A stretch of 35,556 bases of DNA from CAZDDI01 sp964504195 (GTDB lineage: Bacteria; Chloroflexota; Anaerolineae; B4-G1; SLSP01): contig CAZDDI010000048.1 of NCBI GenBank assembly GCA_964504195.1, forward strand, positions 1 to 35,556. Direction: 5' to 3'. Below, piece after piece: positions 15,465 through 23,825 of this stretch; the stretch's first letter is position 1, and the number at the start of each line of letters is the position of its first letter. The notes beneath the pieces were generated by a model. That model did not search any database and was not told the DNA's origin. It was given only the letters and a program-made list of their open reading frames with translations. A program made the translations under genes and the position numbers.

Positions 15465-15637
15465 GGACTACTGTTAGATAGTATGCTTTAATAAAGAACA
15501 TAACTTCGAGGTTGCCCACGCTATATCTTGTATAACTTTGGAAACGTACTCTATCTACCTTGTCACGTTATCTATCCTGCCCGGGATCACCCAATTGAAA
15601 ATCTAATCAACACAATTCAAACCAAGGAGTGCAACTG

Positions 15638-15973
15638 ATGAAACGTAAAACATTTTTGCTAGTTCAACTGACGATAGCTCTCTTGTTGTTAAGCGCCGCA
15701 TTTACTCCTGCAACTCAAATCATGGCAGCGGCTGATGATGACGCCGAGCTTTGTGCTTTTAATATGGATGCCATGGATACAACTGGTGCTCAAATTCAGT
15801 CCCGGTGTCCGCCTGGGCAGGTCTATGTTTGTCACACCTGGCATCACTGCGCTGAATGGTATTGGGGCCTCTGCCCACTCCCTAGTATTTGTTGCAGGAG
15901 ATGGGAAAGTGGTCACGTGTGCAACTGTTTTCCACAAAACGCTATCCCCAGGAGCAACTTTATACCCTTCTAA
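15638..15973 (+). CDS. Secreted cysteine-rich peptide
   Basis: A 111-residue protein from ATG 15638; AAGGAG at 15624-15629 supports this start. The N-terminus is a typical Sec signal peptide (MKRKTF basic end, LTIALLLLSAAF core, cleavage likely after ATQIMAAA). The mature part of about 80 residues has nine cysteines (RCPPGQVYVCHTWHHCAEW, then GLC, ICC, VCNC), several Trp, His and Pro, which suggests a disulfide- or metal-stabilised exported peptide. I recognise no family. It diverges from the XRE regulator and lies opposite the XRE-M28 operon. Roles to consider are a secreted signal, a bacteriocin-like effector or a metal-binding surface peptide; none is shown by the sequence. Confidence 0.65.
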   Translation: MKRKTFLLVQLTIALLLLSAAFTPATQIMAAADDDAELCAFNMDAMDTTGAQIQSRCPPGQVYVCHTWHHCAEWYWGLCPLPSICCRRWESGHVCNCFPQNAIPRSNFIPF

Positions 15974-16077
15974 CGCGCATACACTTATCTATCCCGGGCA
16001 AAACTACACATAAGGCAAACTTGAATGGCAATAGAATTAACAAATAGACATTAGCCATCCAGTTACCTCTAATCAAA

Positions 16078-16115
16078 AGCCGCCTCTTCCGCGTAAAAGC
16101 AGGAAAGAGGCGGCT
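16078..16115 (-). terminator. Intrinsic terminator of the GT2 gene
   Basis: AGCCGCCTCTT (16078-16088) pairs perfectly with 16105-16115 across a 16-base loop; on the minus strand the hairpin is followed by TTTTGATT. It begins at the stop codon of the glycosyltransferase gene (16114). It may also stop transcripts from the plus-strand peptide gene. The rest of 15974-16077 shows no gene. Confidence 0.7.
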
Positions 16116-17046
16116 ATGGTTTCATTAGCCCACTCCGCAACACTTCCCGGTACGCCGCCACGCGCGCGGCACGCAGCTCGCGGCGACTGCCGAGCAGCCA
16201 CTTCGTCCCCTCCAGCCCCAGCTGCCAGACGTACTGCCCCAGCAGCCAGAAGCGCAACAGTTCAGCCCACGCCGCGCCGTGATATTTGCGCGTGTAGCGG
16301 ACTTTGCTAGTCTGGAAGTACACATGCCGGGCAGCGACCACCTGCTCGCTGCTCTTGCCCTCGTGATGGATGATGCGCGCAGCGGGCAGGTACACCACCC
16401 GCCAGCCCGCCGCGCCGACCCGCCGGCACCAGTCCAGCTCCTCCGAGTACATGAAGAAGCCCTCATCAAAGCCGCCCACCTGCTCCCAGACCGCCCGGCG
16501 CGTCAGCATCGCCGCGCCAGTGATCCAATCCACGGCTTGCTCGATGGTATCGGGCTGATCTGCGACGTAATAGCGGCGCAACCATCCACGCGGGGCCACG
16601 TCCTGAAGCCAGGTGCTTTCGAGGAACAGGACAGGCAGTGTGGGCAAGCGCCGCCGCGAGGATTGCACGCTCCCATCGGGATTGAGCAGCTGCGGGCCGA
16701 GCATCCCCACCTCTGGGTGTGCTTGCATATAGGCGACCAATGTGTGCAGCGCATCGCCCACAATTTCGATATCCGGGTTGAGGACGAGGAGCAATTCGCC
16801 GCTGGCGGCGGCCAAACCCTGGTTGTTGCCGCCGGTGTAGCCGCGATTTTGGGTATTGACGATACACTGCACCTGCGGGAACAGCGCACGCACCAGCTCC
16901 GGGCTGCCGTCGCTGGAGGCATTATCTACGACAATCACCTCCAGGCCGGGCTGGTCGCCCCAGGAGGCATAGATCGAATCCAGCGCGCGGTGCAACAGCT
17001 CGCGCACGTTCCAACTGACGATGAGGATGGATAAGGTAATGGACAT
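16114..17046 (-). CDS. Family 2 glycosyltransferase (rhamnosyltransferase-like)
   Basis: A 310-residue GT-A glycosyltransferase that would transfer a sugar from a nucleotide donor to a polysaccharide or lipid-linked acceptor. The N-terminus has SILIVSWNVRELL and VIVVDNASSDGS; the metal-binding motif appears as NPDIE. The sequence TGGNNQGL and the downstream GGFDEGFFMYSEELDWCRR, with its ED acceptor-side pair, fit WbbL-like rhamnosyltransferases. The C-terminus (ELLRFWLLGQYVWQLG) is amphipathic and may attach to the membrane. It is downstream of the polyprenyl diphosphate synthase gene on the same strand, separated by a repeat. Substrate not determinable. Confidence 0.85.
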   Translation of the reverse strand: MSITLSILIVSWNVRELLHRALDSIYASWGDQPGLEVIVVDNASSDGSPELVRALFPQVQCIVNTQNRGYTGGNNQGLAAASGELLLVLNPDIEIVGDALHTLVAYMQAHPEVGMLGPQLLNPDGSVQSSRRRLPTLPVLFLESTWLQDVAPRGWLRRYYVADQPDTIEQAVDWITGAAMLTRRAVWEQVGGFDEGFFMYSEELDWCRRVGAAGWRVVYLPAARIIHHEGKSSEQVVAARHVYFQTSKVRYTRKYHGAAWAELLRFWLLGQYVWQLGLEGTKWLLGSRRELRAARVAAYREVLRSGLMKP

Positions 17047-17066
17047 AATTGATCTGGTTGCTACAT

Positions 17067-17135
17067 CCCGCTGCCTGAGCCTGTCGAAGGCGGGCAGTTC
17101 TGGTTAGCGTGTCCCCTTCGACAATCTCAGGGTAC
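17067..17135. repeat. 70-bp CCTGAGCCTGTCGAAGG inverted-repeat element, copy 1
   Basis: The left arm GCCTGAGCCTGTCGAAGG (from 17074) and right arm CCTTCGACAATCTCAGG (to 17131) are imperfect inverted repeats around TTCTGGTTAGCG. It occupies most of the gap between the GT2 gene and the polyprenyl synthase gene. A second copy in the same orientation is at 18185-18255, so the two flank the synthase gene. Confidence 0.9.
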
Positions 17136-17169
17136 ACTTGCAGCTTGGCGGCTCTTTGCGTGAGAAAAT

Positions 17170-18141
17170 TCAATAGCGGCGCTGCACGGCGAAGTGGGCG
17201 ATCTCTTCCAGCGCCTCACGGTAAGGCGAAACGGGAAACCGCGCGGCAAGCAACGCCAGGGCTTCATCCACCAGCCCTTGCGCTTCACCCATGGCTTGCT
17301 CGGCAGCGGAGGAACTGCGCAAATCGGCCACGAGACCTGGAATGAGCGCGACATCTTTCTCCGCCAGCAATCGCAACACACGATCATCATCCGGGTGCAA
17401 TTCCAGGTAGCGTAGCACAGGCAGCGTCACCAACCCTTGCCGCAAATCACCGCCCACCGGCTTACCCAGTTGTGCTTCTGTGCCCATAAAATCAAGCACA
17501 TCATCCGCAATCTGGAAAGCCAACCCCAGCAGCTCCCCAAAGCGCGCCAGAGCGCCGAGCATCTCCTCCGAACATCCGCCCAAGCACGCCCCACTCTCCG
17601 TGGCAAACATAAAGAGCGAGGCGGTTTTGGCAAAGATGCGCTCATAATACTCTGCGATGGTGGGGAGACTCCCGCGCCCTACGAACATCTGCCGCAGTTC
17701 CCCGCTGCAAATTGCCTCCAACGTCTCCGCGAAACGACGCATAATGCGTGCATCCTCCACCTGCGCCACGAGCAAAGCGGCGCGCGCAAAAGCCAGGTCA
17801 CCGGCCAGCACCGTCGCGGCAGGCGACCAAGCTGCATTGAGCGTTTCCAATCCGCGCCGAATCCGCGCGCCGTCAATCAGGTCATCATGGATGAGGGTGG
17901 CCGTGTGCAACATCTCGATCGCCGCGCCAAGCAAGTGCGCTTGAGCAAGCGGGGCATTGCAAAGGTGCGCGACGAGAATGAGCAGCGCCGGGCGCAGCCG
18001 TTTGCCCCCGCTGCCCACCAACGCGCGCACAGCCATAGCGGCGGCTTCAGGTGTCCCTGAAGGGGTCTCCAGGAGCAACGCTTCCAGCTGTTGAAGTGCA
18101 TCAGCAATCAGGGCGTGGTACAGTAATGAGTTGTTAGACAT
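17170..18141 (-). CDS. Polyprenyl diphosphate synthase
   Basis: A 323-residue trans-isoprenyl diphosphate synthase that condenses isopentenyl diphosphate onto an allylic primer. Motifs are complete: GSGGKRLRPAL near residue 48, the first Asp-rich motif DDLID (LIHDDLIDGARIRRG) and the second DDVLD (QIADDVLDF). Two bases after the first Asp-rich motif the usual arginine pair is present (RRG). Such enzymes make the side chain of menaquinone or the lipid carrier for cell-wall sugars; chain length cannot be read reliably here. The start codon has only a weak ribosome binding site. Likely the upstream member of a run with the GT2 gene. Confidence 0.92.
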   Translation of the reverse strand: MSNNSLLYHALIADALQQLEALLLETPSGTPEAAAMAVRALVGSGGKRLRPALLILVAHLCNAPLAQAHLLGAAIEMLHTATLIHDDLIDGARIRRGLETLNAAWSPAATVLAGDLAFARAALLVAQVEDARIMRRFAETLEAICSGELRQMFVGRGSLPTIAEYYERIFAKTASLFMFATESGACLGGCSEEMLGALARFGELLGLAFQIADDVLDFMGTEAQLGKPVGGDLRQGLVTLPVLRYLELHPDDDRVLRLLAEKDVALIPGLVADLRSSSAAEQAMGEAQGLVDEALALLAARFPVSPYREALEEIAHFAVQRRY

Positions 18142-18184
18142 GGGTTTCTCGTGAAGCGTGATTTCTTCTCAAGTCTTACGCCAT

Positions 18185-18255
18185 CCCGCTGCCTGAGCCT
18201 GTCGCAGGTAGCCGGTTCTGGTTAGCGCGCCCCCTTCGACAAGCTCAAGGTGCGC
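18185..18255. repeat. 70-bp CCTGAGCCTGTCGAAGG inverted-repeat element, copy 2
   Basis: It shares the layout and most of the sequence of 17067-17135: CCCGCTGCCTGAGCCTGTCG, the central TTCTGGTTAGCG and a CCTTCGACAAGCTCAAGG right arm. It lies between the synthase and TatD genes. The remaining bases of 18142-18311 show no gene. Confidence 0.9.
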
Positions 18256-18311
18256 TACTTGCGTAAACCTTACTTCTCCAATCACGTTTGACGTTGCGCA
18301 TTATACCATAG

Positions 18312-19124
18312 TCACGCCTGCGGGATGCAGAAGAGCGCGTGAGCGTTAGCAGCGGTAGTAGCATCAACGGATTCGGGTGTACAGTCACGCAGCGCGGCGA
18401 TTTGCTGCACAACGTAGCGCAGATAGCCAGGCTCGTTGCGCTTACCCCGATAGGGATGCGGGGTAAGGTAAGGCCCATCGGTTTCCAGCAGCAATCGCTC
18501 CAGCGGCACCTGCCGGGCGACGGCGTGCAAATCAGTAGCTTTGGGAAACGTGACCGGCCCATCCATACCGATGTAAAAACCCAGGGCCAATGTCTCTTCA
18601 AGACGAGTCGGGCCGCCTGCGTAGGCGTGGTACACGCCTGAGCGACCCCCTCCCCCCGCAACCCAGGCGCGCAGAATGCGCAACGTGTCATCCGACGCGT
18701 CACGGTCATGGATTGCTACCGGCAGATCCAACTCGGCAGCCAGTTCGAGCTGCCGCTCGAAGGCGGCACGCTGCTGGGCCGGTTCGGCGCACGGCCAGTC
18801 GCGCCGGGACTGCTGCGGCCAATAGTAATCCAGGCCTATTTCGCCGATGGCAACCACGCGCGGGTGCTGGGCCAGGGCACGCAGCTCACGCAGCGCATCC
18901 GGCGTGAGCAAATGCGCGTTGGTGGGATGGAACCCCACCGCAACATACAACACGCACGGGCCGGCGGCATACCGCTCGCTCAAGGCGATAGCAGCGCGGC
19001 TGTCCTCCAGATCTGTCCCCGGCACGATGCAAGCGGACACACCCGCCTCAGCGGCACGCGCTAACACCGCGTCCAGATCGTCCGCATAGATAGGAAATTG
19101 TAAATGAATATGAGTATCAAGCAT
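18312..19124 (-). CDS. TatD family metal-dependent hydrolase
   Basis: A 270-residue amidohydrolase-fold protein of the TatD DNase family. Metal-ligand motifs are present in order: DTHIHL at residues 3-8, EIGLDYY (Glu ligand), PVAIHDRDA (His), VYHAYAGG (His) and LLETDGPYL (Asp). The family acts on 3' DNA ends or other phosphoesters; the exact substrate in this phylum is not established. ATG 19124 has GAGGAAGG upstream. Relative to common TatD proteins the first motif reads HIH rather than HCH, which is within family variation. Separate transcription from the downstream synthase is possible because of the intervening repeat. Confidence 0.9.
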   Translation of the reverse strand: MLDTHIHLQFPIYADDLDAVLARAAEAGVSACIVPGTDLEDSRAAIALSERYAAGPCVLYVAVGFHPTNAHLLTPDALRELRALAQHPRVVAIGEIGLDYYWPQQSRRDWPCAEPAQQRAAFERQLELAAELDLPVAIHDRDASDDTLRILRAWVAGGGGRSGVYHAYAGGPTRLEETLALGFYIGMDGPVTFPKATDLHAVARQVPLERLLLETDGPYLTPHPYRGKRNEPGYLRYVVQQIAALRDCTPESVDATTAANAHALFCIPQA

Positions 19125-19317
19125 AAACCTTCCTCAGTGATGAGTATCAGAGCTGGCAGGTTTCGCAGAGTCCTGATTTTACCGTGATTTGCGGGCGGAC
19201 ACAGACTCGCCACACCGAAGAGAACTTCAAACCTACCAGGTCTATTAATGAGATTGCGCTCCCAACCCATTATACCCCAAACTGCCCTAGAATTCTTATG
19301 GATTTCTAATCAGGACG

Positions 19318-19326
19318 TGTTATAAT
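19318..19326 (+). promoter_or_regulatory. Extended -10 promoter for lon
   Basis: TGTTATAAT (19318-19326) is a perfect extended -10 box. No good -35 box is seen at 17 bases, as is usual for such promoters. The leader to ATG 19634 would be about 300 bases. No CIRCE-type heat-shock operator was seen in 19125-19633, which has no convincing gene. Confidence 0.5.
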
Positions 19327-19416
19327 TCACAGTAGTTGCGCGGTTACCGTTTGCGCCACCGGCGCAGAACGAACTTGGCGGCTAAAACCGCTAAAAAATC
19401 ACTTTTTGAGATTTTG

Positions 19417-19519
19417 CTACCGTACACTTGTAGATTTTTACCATGAATTAACACAAAAACAATAAGAAATTCGTAAAATTCGTGGCTAAAACTGAATGCA
19501 CTTGGAAAATGTACGGTAG
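19417..19519. repeat. Inverted repeat in the lon leader
   Basis: CTACCGTACA (19417-19426) is repeated in inverse orientation as TGTACGGTAG (19510-19519), bracketing AT-rich sequence with the phrase AAATTCGTGGCTAAAAC. The words TTTGAGATT occur beside both arms as a direct repeat. This could be an inserted non-coding element or a structured 5' leader of lon. Confidence 0.5.
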
Positions 19520-19633
19520 ACAATTTGAGATTAAAGATCGTTTGGTGGAACAAACCGCGTAAATATTGTAATTCAGTTGAATCTTGAAGCACCCGCAAAC
19601 AGGAACTGCCTTGAGCGGGGTGAGGAGAAATAG

Positions 19634-22186
19634 ATGTTACCGTGGTTTAATATGCAGGATAACAACATGAGCGATATGCTCAAACATGTACCTGAAGAGT
19701 TACCGGTGTTGCCGCTGCGCAACACTGTGGCTTACCCTTTTATTGTTATGCCCTTAGCAGTGGGAATTCCCCGCTCCATTCAACTGGTAGAAGAAGTCGA
19801 GCGCGGAGATCGCATCATCGGCCTGGTCTCCATGAAAGACCCCTCCGTCGAAGTTCCCGGCATCGCCGAAGTGCATGACGTTGGCACAGTAGCAATCATT
19901 CACCGCGTCATGCGTGGCTCCGATGGCACGCTCACCGTCTTCATCCAGGGGCTAGAACGCTTTCGCGTCACCCAATGGACCCAGGAATCGCCCTACCTCA
20001 AGGCACACGTAGAGCTCATACCGGATCTTGTCGAAAATTCCATCATTGAAGAAGCCTTGCGCCGCAACCTGTTAGATGTAGCCGTGCGGCTGGCCGAGCT
20101 CATCCCACAGTTTCCCGAAGAAGCCATTCGCTTCATCCAACAGCTCGAAGACCCGCGCCTGCTCGTCTACTTGCTCTGCTCCAATCTGCGGGTAGAGGTA
20201 GAAGACGCACAGAAAATCCTGGAACACACCTCCCTGACCCACAAGATGGAACACCTGGTGCGTGTGCTAACCCACGAGTTGGAAGTGCGCGAGATTGGGC
20301 AGCAGATTCAAGAAAAGGCCAAAGAGGAAATTGACAAAAACCAGCGCGAGTATTATCTGCGGCAGCAGATGGAAGCCATTCGCAAGGAGCTGGGGGAAAG
20401 CGAAGACGGCAAGCGCGACGCTGAGGAGTACCTGCAAAAGATTGAAGAAAGCGGCATGTCCGAGGAAGCCAAAGAAGAAGCGTTGCGCGAACTCCGCCGC
20501 CTGGAGAAGATGCCGCCCCAAGCCGCCGAGTATTGGGTCATCAAGACCTATCTCGATTGGCTCACGGCACTGCCCTGGCAGGCGCTCACTGAGGATAAAC
20601 TAAACATCCCCGATGCGCGCGTAGTGCTGGATGAAGATCATTACGACCTGGAAGATGTCAAAGAGCGCATTCTGGAATTCCTGGCAGTGCGCAAACTACG
20701 CCAGGAGCGCGGTGTGACTGACGCAGACCTGGATTTACAGGGCCGCCGCAACGAGGGCATGGGCGCGATTTTGGCCTTTGTCGGGCCGCCCGGTGTAGGC
20801 AAGACCTCGCTGGGGCAATCCATCGCCCGCTCGCTGGGGCGCAAGTTCACCCGCATGAGCCTGGGCGGGATGCGTGATGAGGCCGAGATTCGCGGGCATC
20901 GCCGCACTTATATCGGCGCGCTACCGGGTCGCATCATGCAAGCCATGAAGCGCGTAAACGTGAAAAATCCCATCTTCATGCTGGATGAAGTGGATAAAAT
21001 CGGCAACGACTGGCGGGGCGATCCCTCATCCGCACTGCTCGAAGTGCTCGACCCACAGCAAAACCACGCCTTCCGCGACCATTATCTGGATGTGGATTTC
21101 GATCTGAGCCAGGTGCTCTTCATCTGCACAGCCAACACCACCAGCACCATTCCCGCACCACTGCTCGACCGCATGGAGCTGATTTACCTGGACGGGTACA
21201 CGGAATACGAGAAGCTCCACATCGCCCGACACTATCTGGTACCGCGCCAATTGCGGGCCAACGGCCTGCTGGAACACGAAGTTATCTTTGAAGATGACGG
21301 TCTGCGAACAATTATCCGCGACTACACCCGTGAATCAGGCGTGCGGCAGCTGGAGCGGGAAATCGGCAAGGTCTTCCGCAAGATAGCGACAAAAGTAGCC
21401 GAACACGCCGCGCTGGAGATCAAGATCGAGGACGAGGCAAACGTAAAACTGGAAGTAGAAGTAGAGGTAGAGACTACACCCACAGAACCCCTTCCGCCAG
21501 TAGTGGTAGATGCAGCCCAGGCAAGTGAGTTCCTGGGCAAACCGCGCTTCCGCTTCGAGGCGGCACTGCGCACCGAACGCCCTGGCGTGGCAACCGGCCT
21601 CGCCTGGACGCCTTCCGGCGGCGAAGTGCTCTTCGTCGAGGCTGCGACCATGAGCGGTACAGAAGGTACACTCATCCTCACCGGGCAACTGGGCGACGTG
21701 ATGCGCGAATCCGCACGGATCGGCCTGAGCTATGTGGAATCGCACGCGGAAGAGCTGGGGCTAGCCGAGGATAAGTGCAAGGGCAAAATCCACCTGCACG
21801 TCCCCGCTGGCGCAGTGCCGAAAGACGGCCCTTCGGCAGGCGTGACCATGGTCACGGCGCTGGTCTCGCTGCTAACAAAGCGGCCCGTCCGCCCCAACCT
21901 GGGCATGACCGGGGAAGTGACATTGCAAGGGCAAGTGTTACCCATCGGCGGCGTCAAGCAAAAAGTGCTGGCGGCCCATCGCGCTGGGCTGAAGACCATC
22001 CTGCTCCCCAAACTCAATGAAGTTGACCTGAAAGAAATCCCGGAGCAGGTCTTGGGCGACCTCAACATGGTGCTGGTTGACGATATTGAGGACGTGCTGG
22101 CCCACGCGCTAGAACCGGCGGTAGTAGCGGAAGTCATTACCCCACCGCCCGCGCCTGAAACGGGCGAAGCGCTTATCACGCCGTAA
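19634..22186 (+). CDS. lon: ATP-dependent Lon protease
   Basis: An 850-residue LonA-type cytoplasmic protease that degrades misfolded and regulatory proteins. It has an N-terminal substrate-binding domain (LPVLPLRNTVAYPF), a coiled-coil middle, and an AAA+ domain with Walker A GPPGVGKTS (K390) and Walker B FMLDEVDKIG. The C-terminal protease domain has the catalytic pair: S734 in KDGPSAGVTM and K777 in GGVKQKVLAAHRAG. A charged, Glu/Val-rich linker (about 598-625, with a VEVEVE stretch) between the AAA+ lid and protease domain is longer than usual. ATG 19634 follows GAGGAG; later in-frame ATGs are less well placed. A perfect bidirectional-looking terminator follows. Confidence 0.97.
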   Translation: MLPWFNMQDNNMSDMLKHVPEELPVLPLRNTVAYPFIVMPLAVGIPRSIQLVEEVERGDRIIGLVSMKDPSVEVPGIAEVHDVGTVAIIHRVMRGSDGTLTVFIQGLERFRVTQWTQESPYLKAHVELIPDLVENSIIEEALRRNLLDVAVRLAELIPQFPEEAIRFIQQLEDPRLLVYLLCSNLRVEVEDAQKILEHTSLTHKMEHLVRVLTHELEVREIGQQIQEKAKEEIDKNQREYYLRQQMEAIRKELGESEDGKRDAEEYLQKIEESGMSEEAKEEALRELRRLEKMPPQAAEYWVIKTYLDWLTALPWQALTEDKLNIPDARVVLDEDHYDLEDVKERILEFLAVRKLRQERGVTDADLDLQGRRNEGMGAILAFVGPPGVGKTSLGQSIARSLGRKFTRMSLGGMRDEAEIRGHRRTYIGALPGRIMQAMKRVNVKNPIFMLDEVDKIGNDWRGDPSSALLEVLDPQQNHAFRDHYLDVDFDLSQVLFICTANTTSTIPAPLLDRMELIYLDGYTEYEKLHIARHYLVPRQLRANGLLEHEVIFEDDGLRTIIRDYTRESGVRQLEREIGKVFRKIATKVAEHAALEIKIEDEANVKLEVEVEVETTPTEPLPPVVVDAAQASEFLGKPRFRFEAALRTERPGVATGLAWTPSGGEVLFVEAATMSGTEGTLILTGQLGDVMRESARIGLSYVESHAEELGLAEDKCKGKIHLHVPAGAVPKDGPSAGVTMVTALVSLLTKRPVRPNLGMTGEVTLQGQVLPIGGVKQKVLAAHRAGLKTILLPKLNEVDLKEIPEQVLGDLNMVLVDDIEDVLAHALEPAVVAEVITPPPAPETGEALITP

Positions 22187-22199
22187 CGGAAAAACGAAA

Positions 22200-22230
22200 G
22201 ACCTGCCAGGTTTTAGAAACCTGGCAGGTC
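22200..22230. terminator. Bidirectional terminator made by a GACCTGCCAGGT palindrome
   Basis: GACCTGCCAGGTTT (22200-22213) pairs perfectly with 22217-22230 over a 3-base loop. TTATTGTTT follows on the plus strand and TTTCGTTTTTT on the minus strand, so it can terminate lon and the opposing kinase gene. A related 15-bp palindrome occurs at 24453-24485 and a half-copy near 19152. Confidence 0.8.
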
Positions 22231-22328
22231 TTATTGTTTAGAACCCAGAAGGCTGGTCGCAAGACTTTCCACCGCGATCAGAAAAAGCGTGATTCCGCCT
22301 TCAATCCGCAGCCTTGGCTTGTGCTCGA

Positions 22329-23819
22329 TTAGCGCCCCAGTAAAGCTTGCAACCACGCGAAAATCTGTAACCCGCCCCCTTGCTGCAACGCCAGCATAGC
22401 AACGTACAGGGCCAAACTCCACCCAATCAACCCTAACCCCCAGCCCAACAACCGGCTAAAGCGCTGCGCGGTTTCTTTGCGCCGCAGTAAGAACGGCGGG
22501 ATGATTCCCAGTGCCAGCAGCCACAGCTCGAAAACCCACAGCACATCCCATAGATGCCAACCGTCGTTGAGCGCGGTCAACGCGAGCAATGCACCGTTCC
22601 CCAGCAGCAGCACCACCGGAATCAGTAGCCAGATGCACTCTGTCCGCACCATAATGATGCACAGGGCGCAGGCGATGAGCAGAAATTCCAACGGCCAGCC
22701 TTGCGTAAACAACGTCCCCTCGTCCAGCACCTCGGCAGTGAGCGCGGTGAGGTTGCAGAAGCCCCACAGGGCCAGAGCTAGCAGAATCGCGCGGCCCACA
22801 CGCCCCGGCTGGCGCGGCGGCGCGACTGTGGTCGCGGGGGCCGTATCCCCGGCGACAAAGCCACTCGCGGCGAGCTGCGCGCGCGCCGCGCCGGAGTAGA
22901 CTTGCGCGGCAGCCTCAGTATGCTCCTGGATAGGCGTTGGAGGGCGCGTCCAGTGCAATGTTGCGGGAAGCGGGATGGCGGCATCCGTGACGGCGGCACG
23001 CAACGCGCTGGACATCGCCGCCGCGCTTTGATAGCGCGCGGCGGGTTCCTTCGCCAATGCGGTGAGGATTACCTGCTCTAGCGCTTCCGGCGCATCGGGG
23101 ACGCGCTCACGTAAGGCCGGTGGCGGCGTGTTGACGTGTTCCATCAACACCGCCAGCGGTGTTTCTCCGCTAAAGGGCGGCTCCTGGGCCAGCAGCTCGT
23201 ACAGCACCACGCCCAGCGCGTAGAGATCGCTGCGTGCGTCGCAGTACCCGCGCAAACCCTGTTCTGGGGCCATATACTCCACCGTACCTAGAAACGCGCC
23301 GGAGGCGGTGTACTGCGTTCCGCCAATAATATGCGCGATACCGAAATCACTCAGCACCGCTTGCCCGTTCTGGGTCAGCAGGATGTTGGAGGGTTTGATG
23401 TCGCGGTGAATCATGCCCGCGCCGTGGGCATACGCCAGGCCCGCCAGCACATCCAGCGCGACGCGCACCGCCTCGCCCCAGTCCATCCGCTCCCCATGCG
23501 CACGGCAATCAGCCAACCGCGCCTTGAGCGTATCCCCGGCAAGCAGCTCCATCACCATGTAGTAACGCTCGTCCTGCACATCGAAATCGAAGACCTGGAC
23601 GATGTTGGGGTGGCGTAGGGCAGCAACAGCCTGCGCTTCTCGGTGAAAGCGCGCCACGAACTCGGCTTCCTCGGCCAGGTCAGCGCGCATGACTTTGAGC
23701 GCAACGTAGCGTTTGAGGTGCGGATGGTAGGCACGGTAGACTTGCGCCATGCCGCCGCGTCCGAGCAGCTCCAGCAGCCGGTACTTGCCGAGCGTTTGGC
23801 CTTGCAAATTAGTGGACAT
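22329..23819 (-). CDS. Membrane-associated Ser/Thr protein kinase (PknB type)
   Basis: A 496-residue protein with an N-terminal Hanks-type kinase domain (about 10-280): glycine loop LLGRGGMAQVY, lysine K42 in VALKVM, catalytic loop HRDIKPSN (D140), DFG (D158) and the APE motif in YMAPEQ. All catalytic residues are present, so it should be active. A flexible linker (about 285-335) leads to five or six hydrophobic segments (about 340-490) rather than the extracellular PASTA repeats of PknB, so the sensing part would lie in the membrane. It follows the FHA regulator gene by 6 bases on the same strand, making a probable kinase-substrate pair. GAGGAA precedes the start. Confidence 0.93.
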   Translation of the reverse strand: MSTNLQGQTLGKYRLLELLGRGGMAQVYRAYHPHLKRYVALKVMRADLAEEAEFVARFHREAQAVAALRHPNIVQVFDFDVQDERYYMVMELLAGDTLKARLADCRAHGERMDWGEAVRVALDVLAGLAYAHGAGMIHRDIKPSNILLTQNGQAVLSDFGIAHIIGGTQYTASGAFLGTVEYMAPEQGLRGYCDARSDLYALGVVLYELLAQEPPFSGETPLAVLMEHVNTPPPALRERVPDAPEALEQVILTALAKEPAARYQSAAAMSSALRAAVTDAAIPLPATLHWTRPPTPIQEHTEAAAQVYSGAARAQLAASGFVAGDTAPATTVAPPRQPGRVGRAILLALALWGFCNLTALTAEVLDEGTLFTQGWPLEFLLIACALCIIMVRTECIWLLIPVVLLLGNGALLALTALNDGWHLWDVLWVFELWLLALGIIPPFLLRRKETAQRFSRLLGWGLGLIGWSLALYVAMLALQQGGGLQIFAWLQALLGR

Positions 23820-23825
23820 GGCGGC

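Noticed and set aside
15735..16013. Alternative frame overlapping the Cys-rich peptide gene
   Set aside because: It lacks a signal peptide and ribosome binding site, whereas the 15638 frame has both.
19344..19598. Minus-strand 84-codon frame in the lon leader
   Set aside because: AT-rich leader sequence with an inverted repeat; no ribosome binding site or recognisable protein.
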